Assembly (NCBI GenBank): GCA_005223375.1
Contig: RXOD01006038.1
Span: forward strand, 1-11,527
From: Amoebophrya sp. AT5.2
Taxonomy: Eukaryota; Sar; Dinophyceae; Syndiniales; Amoebophryaceae
Reading direction: 5' to 3'
Length of the DNA stretch: 11,527 nt
Under the pieces are notes generated by a model. The model was not told where the DNA came from, searched no databases, and was given only the letters and a program-made list of their open reading frames with translations. This document shows positions 8,701 through 11,527 of this stretch, in pieces; positions within the stretch are counted from its first letter, which is position 1; the number at the start of each line of letters is the position of its first letter. Made by a program: the position numbers and the translations under genes.

Positions 8701-11460
8701 GGCCAGGATGCAGCAAGTAAGAACGCGGCGCCGGTCTTGAGTGGTCTTGTATTTTGTTTTATATTTCGTCTGGTATTTTTCGGTCTCGGCAAGAGGCGCA
8801 GCATCTACCTGGCAGAAATGCCGCCGAAAATGGGGTTTTCACCCCTCTAAGACGACGTGACGGTGAACCCGTACAAGGCGATCGAGCGGGGCATCGCCGC
8901 GCTGAACCGGCAGCCGGTGAAGCGCGACACGTCCACGGACGAAACCACGCCTCGCTGGGCGCAGCCGATGGGCTGCGAGGTGCTGGGCGGGAACAACTTT
9001 CTGCGCGAGCTGGCGCAGGCCAACAAGCTGCTGTTCAAGTTCGCGGCGCAGGCGACCTACCCGATCAAGGCGGAGTACATTGTGCGCATCTACCTGCAGC
9101 CAATAACCGTGTGGAAAACGGGGGACAGCTGTATCGCTTTGGGGATTTACTGGAAGAAGCGATCTGTTCGGATTTACTGAAAGATAGCTGTGCGAGCGAT
9201 CTGTTGTTGAGAGACCGACAAACCTTCATGATCGTAGAAATGCGAGACTGTTGCGCAATCAATAATGCTCGTACATCGCAGGCTCCGTCCGTTGCGCGAA
9301 CCCGCCCGACAGCAACATCGTGTGTGCGTACGAGTCGACCGCGAGCAAGTGTGTTGGCGAGCCCGTGGTCGCGCAGTTTGAGGGCCAGAACGACGTGACT
9401 CTGGTGAAGCAGCCGGCGTCGAGCAACAACATTGTGAAGATCACGTTGCCAAAACAGATGACGCAGATGCCGAAGGCGCCCCAGTTCGCCGGCCAGATCA
9501 CGCAAACCTTCGAGATCGCGGGGGTCACCATCCCCAACAAGGGCTTCTTCCCAACCAGGGCCGGCTGCCAGATCACGGACACGGCGGACAACAAGCCGAA
9601 CTATATCCGCACGTCGGGCAACTATTTCTGGAAGCAACCGGACGCGGGGCAGAACATCGCGAAAATCGTGAACGTCTTCGGCGACGGCGACCAAAAGCCC
9701 TTCAAGGGCGACACGGACAACGTGCTGTATCTGAAAATCGTGCTATGCAGAGGGGGATGGCCATAGTAACGATCGATTGCGATGCTGAGCATCAAAAATA
9801 TTGGTATCTATTCGGCGAGGCGGCTCGTTTGAGGCGAGGCCCTTTGCTCTCGTTCCTCTGCAGAAGAGGGCTGCAGCAGTACGATAGAAGCGAAGCAGGC
9901 GGCCCCTCGCGGTCGGCAAGCGTAGCGCCCTGGCACCGCCCTACAAGACCTACACTGTATGTATATAGCCACTCTAAGGGCCCTTTTTTGCCCTACTTTC
10001 GGTCTCCATAACCACTCTAGTCGCTGGGCTGGCTTTCTCGATGGCCTCCCTGTGCCTGTGCCCCCCAAGGGTTCATCTCCCGATGCCGCCTCTCTGAAAC
10101 CCGATGCCCCCTCTCTGATTAGCCGCGATCGCCAGATCGCTCGGTTCGTCGGTCCCAGACACCATAGTCTTCCGAGCGCCTTCAATATGGGCTCGCCAGT
10201 CGCCATTGCCATATCTGGGGTATTAATTTACTTAAATCGCCATTGCCTACTTAAATCGCTGTTTACCATCGTTAGAAGTCATCGTATAGCGGCTATGCCA
10301 TCTGGTCCCCCCTTCATAAGTGCTCGGCATCACCTCGTTCGCTGCGAACTTGCCCGCGGTGGGCGAGCTTGCCTCCGCGTACATGACGATCAACTTCCCC
10401 ACTGGCTACAAGTGCAAGATCCCCAACCAGTTGGCTTTGGACGAGACGGGCGTGCTGAACTACCTCCCGGCCGCGAGCTACAACCCGTGGGCGGCGGAGA
10501 CCAACCTGAATCTGATCAACCATTTACTCCCTCAGGGGCGGGGCACGCCGACGACGCGGGAAGTGCTGCCGACCTTCGCGGCTGCGTCTCCGACGAACTC
10601 ACACGGGTGGGAGACAGCCGCAGGGGACGAAACCACCTGCATCTACAAGATGGGGCTCAACGGCGTCCTGTACCGCGGCAGCGCGCTCATGATCAAGCTG
10701 CTCGTCGACAACCCGCCGGTGGCCATGCAGAAAAACAGCACGGAAAACGAGTGGAAACTTACCATCACCGGGAAAGGTTTTTCATTTTTCCTATATACAG
10801 CTATTTTTTTATTAGTACTATGTTCGGAGATGATATTGATATAACATTTGTCAATTGGAGTAATAAATCGAAATAACCATAGGTGAGTTCACGACTTTGC
10901 TGCACACCACCCCGATCCGGTTCAAGGCTCTGGAGTCGAACTACACGGCCAACGTGGCTGTGCTCGGCGAGCTGACGGAGGCGGTGATTTCCCCGGTAAA
11001 ATTCGTGGGCGCCACCAACGCCGCGCGACTGATCGTGCAGCACGAGCTGCTGATCTTCTTCAAGACGGAGCAGGGCGCCGGCTACATGGGCTACGTGGCC
11101 ATCGAGGCGCCGAAGGAGCTGGTGCCGCTGCCAGCTTTACTGTCGGACCGAATTGGGTACACCTTCGCCAACCCCTGCGTGGCCGAGCCGCTGCCGCACA
11201 ACTACTACGCGAAACTGGCCGCCTCCGAGAACCACGTCAGCACCGAGTTCATTCCCGGCGGCGTCCGCGAGTGTGTCTATGATCCGACGCCGTACAACCG
11301 CGCACTCGTTGGTGCGAACGGCATCCTGCAGCCCAACACCAAGTACGGCTTCAAGCTGCACGCGCAGGCGCCCTACGCCTACTCCCCCACGCAGGAGTGG
11401 CGCATCTACACGCTGGACTATGTCCGGCAGCGGATCGACGGAATATGGCGAGACCAGATG
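1780..11460 (+). CDS. Large multi-exon gene for a modular Cys-containing protein (3' end beyond window)
   Basis: I do not recognise a named family. Twelve exons join in frame to about 2,050 codons (1780-2759, 3203-3466, 3629-4342, 4573-5380, 5620-6319, 6533-6657, 7140-7856, 8426-8505, 8856-9130, 9282-9744, 10325-10776, 10883-11460). The first in-frame ATG is at 1780; another at 2128 precedes a basic-then-hydrophobic stretch that could be a signal peptide or anchor. From about residue 240 on, the protein is made of probable beta-rich modules. At least five contain a Cys-aromatic core (LCWS about 427, LCWC about 634, ICYC about 810, ICYC about 974, VCWH about 1262), each followed about 20-30 residues later by a short hydrophobic strand. 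Potential N-glycosylation sites (NAT, NST, NYT) fit an extracellular or secretory location. The protein resembles large dinoflagellate/alveolate surface-type proteins known to me only by general appearance. Function is unknown. Exact ends at several junctions are ambiguous by the length of the flanking repeat. Confidence 0.75.
2760..3202 (+). mobile_element. Intron 1 (443 bp): non-GT-AG, introner-like
   Basis: AAATCAA occurs at 2753-2759 and at 3196-3202. Removing one copy plus the intervening sequence restores the frame (…RLEI-NTGDDW…). A stop at 3195-3197 blocks earlier entry into the next frame, and the only AG before the well-coded exon is at 3241-3242. I found no in-frame GT-AG pair near the boundaries. 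An imperfect terminal inverted repeat pairs 2771-2791 with 3165-3185 and contains AAAACTCA, also found in intron 4. The interior holds a long palindrome (3053-3108). I class it as an introner-like intron; mobility is inferred. Confidence 0.75.
3053..3108. other. Long two-stage palindrome inside intron 1
   Basis: The inner arms CTTCCGAT (3074-3081) and ATCGGAAG (3083-3090) are separated by one base. The outer arms GCTGTCGGTG (3053-3062) and CACCGACAAGC (3098-3108) pair with a single bulge. Together they could fold into a long hairpin. It may be the core of the intronic element or assist folding of the intron RNA. Confidence 0.65.
3203..3466 (+). CDS. Exon 2: first conserved-looking segment
   Basis: Residues about 327-414, GC-rich. 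It begins NTGDDWALTATNMKIRF and includes Cys residues in the ATACKDG, LECDVL and VWCAGG contexts. It runs into a Ser/Thr-rich stretch ending VALTSAGHA. I recognise no named domain. The 5' limit follows from the AAATCAA repeat; the 3' limit is a GT donor at 3467 and is less certain. Confidence 0.65.
3467..3628 (+). other. Intron 2 (162 bp), probable GT-AG
   Basis: This AT-rich segment lies between two GC-rich coding blocks. GTACTG at 3467 and CGGCAG ending at 3628 give an in-frame 162-bp intron. Its length is a multiple of three with no in-frame stop, so read-through is formally possible. A competing solution uses the 7-bp direct repeat GGCAGCA (3426-3432 and 3624-3630, offset 198), but it would delete exon-like sequence. 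I prefer GT-AG with moderate confidence. Confidence 0.5.
3629..4342 (+). CDS. Exon 3: Cys-aromatic modules 1 and 2
   Basis: Residues about 415-652. Module 1 runs MRFKQGGIFQLCWSVNG (Cys about 427). Module 2 has FTVGLCWCSFGTQC (Cys about 634). Between them lie regularly spaced Cys residues, for example GFCTGKPAATC and FQCF, and a Thr/Ala-rich linker. The pattern suggests disulphide-bonded extracellular beta modules. It ends in the AG of the first AGGTATC copy. Confidence 0.7.
4343..4572 (+). mobile_element. Intron 3 (230 bp): GT-AG within a 7-bp direct repeat
   Basis: AGGTATC occurs at 4341-4347 and 4571-4577. Splicing AG|GTATC…CTCCAG|GTATC gives a canonical intron and keeps frame (…NFQRYRQQIG…). 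The direct repeat behaves like a target-site duplication in which the inserted element supplied its own splice sites. The interior carries a 12-bp direct repeat GGCGAGCTATGT at 4358-4369 and 4456-4467. Inverted terminal similarity is weak (CGATTG near both ends). Confidence 0.8.
4573..5380 (+). CDS. Exon 4: Cys-aromatic module 3
   Basis: Residues about 653-922, the longest uninterrupted exon after exon 1. It has Cys-rich segments ICRSNDADCD and VECPKHACL, a Gly/Pro-rich linker, then the module MFDICYCDTNC (first Cys about 810) followed by the strand-like KVGQLRFAGFRLVS. Codon usage is strongly G/C-ending, unlike the flanking introns. It ends in the TCGATTCG repeat. Confidence 0.8.
5381..5619 (+). 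mobile_element. Intron 4 (239 bp): 8-bp direct repeat plus TIR
   Basis: TCGATTCG occurs at 5373-5380 and 5612-5619. Keeping one copy restores frame (…RRLVDSPPSKN…). Just inside, AAAACTCA (5384-5391) is matched in inverted orientation at 5604-5611, followed by TCGAC (5397-5401) against GTCGAC (5595-5600). The AAAACTCA core is shared with intron 1. An alternative GT-AG intron, 5372-5607, is also in frame and would give RRLFFDSPP, so the exact splice site needs cDNA. Confidence 0.7.
5620..6319 (+). CDS. Exon 5: Cys-aromatic module 4
   Basis: Residues about 923-1155. It contains VVAICYCQWASTTGCDDNG (first Cys about 974), followed by Cys pairs (DGSCTDNGG, LGCPTGCTQVG, GCDPHFDNC) and an acidic segment EIKTVTVMSDTETQIEFEE. 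The downstream Cys pattern looks disulphide-bonded. The donor chosen is GTCTGT at 6320. Confidence 0.75.
6320..6532 (+). other. Intron 5 (213 bp), probable GT-AG
   Basis: AAAG|GTCTGT and AAAACAG|GCTCC give an in-frame canonical intron (…LLK-GSYNYADY…). A stop at 6421 shows that read-through is not possible. A competing repeat-based solution uses AAAAAC at 6299-6304 and 6518-6523 (offset 219, also in frame, giving PEKPKTGSYN). Choosing between them needs transcript data. Confidence 0.6.
6533..6657 (+). CDS. Exon 6: short exon
   Basis: Residues about 1156-1197 (SYNYADYLTSDDRATKEYI… to …KFWRIPVML). GC-rich, Asp/Pro-containing, with no recognisable domain. Its 3' edge coincides with the 5' terminal inverted repeat of intron 6. 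A GT donor at 6670 would add LGPAM-type residues instead. Confidence 0.65.
6658..7139 (+). mobile_element. Intron 6 (482 bp): introner-like with 18-bp TIR
   Basis: GGGGCCAGCGATGGTAAG (6657-6674) and CTTACCACCGCTGGCCCC (7122-7139) are inverted copies with one mismatch in 18. Excising the TIR-bounded segment keeps frame (…VML-YKPLG…). A canonical GT-AG intron nested inside the TIRs (6670-7121) is also in frame. Three interior blocks are shared with intron 10 at similar spacing: AGAGGGCTGCAG at 6752, GCGGTCGGCAAGC at 6794 and CCTCTCTGAAAC at 6981. The 5' interior also resembles intron 12. Confidence 0.75.
7140..7856 (+). CDS. Exon 7: module 5 and LRPATNY unit
   Basis: Residues about 1198-1436. 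It starts YKPLGFPSQCYDAASG and continues VGRPIFTAKNGVNHGKW, the module KVCWHYGSNVGKYVTEVGKL (Cys about 1262), an N-glycosylation-type NAT site, and ends in NGLRPATNYMLVMNGELKCDL. That last unit, continued by exon 8, resembles the end of exon 12, which points to internal duplication. Confidence 0.8.
7857..8425 (+). mobile_element. Intron 7 (569 bp): CCGCC direct repeat plus TIR
   Basis: CCGCC at 7852-7856 and 8421-8425 gives an in-frame join (…CDLTA-ILFAG…). Near the ends, CCAGCGATGGTAA (7871-7883) is matched by TTACCAAATCGCTGTGG (8402-8418) in inverted orientation, the same TIR type as intron 6. The 5' segment GCTATGCAG…TAACGATC is shared with intron 10. An alternative GT-AG intron (7821-8395) is in frame but deletes the conserved-looking MLVMNGELKCDL segment. 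The interior shows no gene. Confidence 0.65.
8426..8505 (+). CDS. Exon 8: 80-bp micro-exon between two introner-like introns
   Basis: Residues about 1437-1462, reading ILFAGACSEASAAQKDGQY then LEIFTMDD. It is GC-rich in a surrounding AT-richer stretch. Joined to exon 7 it completes a unit (LRPATNY…YLEIFTMDDV) matching LQPNTKY…EWRIYTLDYV of exon 12, which supports the exon and both splice joins. A stop (8507) follows directly in frame. Confidence 0.7.
8506..8855 (+). mobile_element. Intron 8 (350 bp): GACGA direct repeat, long TIR, internal minisatellite
   Basis: GACGA at 8501-8505 and 8851-8855 restores frame (…FTMDDVTVNPYK…). The ends pair over about 25 bp: 8506-8530 against 8825-8850 inverted, sharing TTA, GAGGGG and ATTTTC blocks with small gaps. 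A stop at 8848-8850 abuts the exon, and I found no plausible in-frame GT-AG pair. The interior contains 12-bp TTGTATTTCGTC-like tandem repeats in two blocks. Confidence 0.8.
8611..8668. repeat. 12-bp minisatellite in intron 8 (block 1)
   Basis: About five units related to TTGTATTTCGTC. A second, shorter block of the same unit lies at about 8744-8785. The minus-strand frame across them gives a repetitive KYxTKY-type peptide that is an artefact. Confidence 0.7.
8856..9130 (+). CDS. Exon 9
   Basis: Residues about 1463-1554 (VTVNPYKAIERGIAALNRQP…, GCEVLGGNNFLRELAQANK…, …YLQPITVWKTGDS). Strongly G/C-ending codons. No named domain recognised. The 5' limit is set by the GACGA repeat and the 3' limit by a GTATCG donor at 9131. 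Confidence 0.75.
9131..9281 (+). other. Intron 9 (151 bp), GT-AG
   Basis: AGCT|GTATCGC and ATCGCAG|GCTCC give an in-frame canonical intron (…TGDSCSVRCANPP…). Alternatives using GTACAT (9075-9080, 9271-9276) or CCGT repeats are also in frame but remove exon-like sequence. The interior has a local duplication: GGATTTACTG at 9143 and 9170, GCGATCTGTT at 9159 and 9196. Confidence 0.6.
9282..9744 (+). CDS. Exon 10
   Basis: Residues about 1555-1708 (SVRCANPPDSNIVCAYESTASKC…, KITLPKQMTQMPKAPQF…, GFFPTRAGCQITDTADNKP…, GDTDNVLYLKIVL). The alternation of polar turns and hydrophobic strands suggests a beta-sandwich-like fold. It ends within the first GTGCT copy. Confidence 0.8.
9745..10324 (+). mobile_element. 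Intron 10 (580 bp): GTGCT direct repeat plus TIR, intron-6 family
   Basis: GTGCT at 9740-9744 and 10320-10324 restores frame (…LKIVLGITSF…). The 5' end CTATGCAGAGGGGG…ATGGCCATAG is mirrored by the 3' end (RC CTTATGAAGGGGGG…ATGGCATAG). A stop at 10317-10319 abuts the exon, and no in-frame GT-AG pair was found with the only nearby AG. Interior blocks at 9865, 9909 and 10089 match intron 6. Near the 3' end CGCCATTGCC and ACTTAAATCGC each occur twice (10201-10258). Confidence 0.8.
10325..10776 (+). CDS. Exon 11
   Basis: Residues about 1709-1859 (GITSFAANLPAVGELASAYMTINFPTGYKC… to …NSTENEWKLTITGKG). It contains an NST glycosylation-type site and an MTINFPTGYKCKIP strand pattern. GC-rich with G/C-ending codons. 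Its 3' donor is G|GTTTTT at 10777. Confidence 0.8.
10777..10882 (+). other. Intron 11 (106 bp), GT-AG
   Basis: AAAG|GTTTTTC…CCATAG|GTGAG gives a canonical, in-frame AT-rich intron (…TITGKGEFTTLL…). AGGT occurs at both boundaries, a 4-bp direct repeat. It is the shortest intron in the window. Confidence 0.8.
10883..11460 (+). CDS. Exon 12 (gene continues beyond window)
   Basis: Residues about 1860-2052 (GEFTTLLHTTPIRFKALESNYTANVAVLGEL… to …EWRIYTLDYVRQRIDGIW). It has an NYT glycosylation-type site and the unit LQPNTKYGFKLHAQ…EWRIYTLDYV, which resembles exon 7-8. The end is set at ATG|GTGAGT (11460/11461). By homology with introns 6 and 7, whose element sequence begins upstream of GATGG, the true boundary may be 10-20 bp earlier. 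Confidence 0.7.
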
Positions 11461-11527
11461 GTGAGTGGCTAAGTGGTAAGTGAAATACTGGGGGGCTGTT
11501 CGGGGTCCCCTTTGGTGGTCCTGAAAA
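11461..11527 (+). mobile_element. Intron 12, 5' part, intron-6 family
   Basis: A strong donor GTGAGT follows GCGAGACCAGATG, which is nearly the intron 7 start (GCGAGACCAGCGATGG). AGTGGTA (11472-11478) and GGGGGGCT (11490-11497) recur in intron 6 at 6686 and 6709 with similar spacing. The in-frame stop at 11470 shows the exon cannot continue. The intron is cut by the window edge. Confidence 0.65.

Noticed and set aside
8389..8850. 153-codon plus-strand frame with a hydrophobic middle (VSYFVLYLVLYS)
   Set aside because: The hydrophobic part is the intron 8 minisatellite translated; exon 8 uses a different frame here.
9101..9265. CAATAA direct repeat (9101-9106 and 9260-9265) as a boundary of intron 9
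   Set aside because: The offset of 159 does not give the frame change needed between exons 9 and 10.
9065..9694. 209-codon open frame on the minus strand
   Set aside because: Antisense shadow of GC-rich exons 9 and 10; its composition reflects the opposite strand and it crosses intron 9.

Overview
The window looks like a eukaryotic chromosome end or subtelomere followed by the 5' four-fifths or more of one very large, intron-rich gene on the + strand. The left edge carries degenerate CCCTAAA-type telomere-like repeats in C-strand orientation, as expected at a left chromosome end. The gene encodes a Cys-containing, repeat-built protein of a style I associate with dinoflagellates and other alveolates. 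Several of its introns lack a GT-AG solution near their boundaries. They are instead bounded by short direct repeats and terminal inverted repeats, the hallmark of introner-type intronic mobile elements reported from the parasitic dinoflagellate Amoebophrya and some other protists. A dinoflagellate, possibly Amoebophrya-like (Syndiniales), is therefore my best inference. It rests on architecture, not on any database match.

Layout. 1-540: degenerate 15-bp telomere-like tandem repeat. 541-1600: about 1 kb without a convincing gene (small hairpins, one doubtful 78-codon ORF at 868-1104, a GA-rich tract, and a TATA-like/TACTAAC cluster at 1552-1566). 1780-11460: one spliced gene for which I can join twelve coding exons (about 2,050 codons, frame maintained throughout). 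11461-11527: start of a twelfth intron running off the window.

Exon chain (coordinates used): 1780-2759, 3203-3466, 3629-4342, 4573-5380, 5620-6319, 6533-6657, 7140-7856, 8426-8505, 8856-9130, 9282-9744, 10325-10776, 10883-11460. Every junction keeps the reading frame. Exons are GC-rich and introns are more AT-rich with stops. Introns 3, 5, 9 and 11 (and probably 2) have in-frame GT-AG solutions. Introns 1, 8 and 10 do not near their boundaries, and are instead marked by 5-7 bp direct repeats kept once in the spliced message plus terminal inverted repeats. Introns 4, 6 and 7 show the same repeat structure but also have an in-frame GT-AG alternative.

The introns fall into families. Introns 6, 10 and 12 share interior sequence blocks, introns 7 and 10 share their 5' ends, and introns 1 and 4 share the TIR core AAAACTCA. 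This single gene therefore appears to have been invaded repeatedly by related intron-forming elements. That is the main item of interest; the protein itself is an unrecognised large, probably surface or secreted, modular protein.
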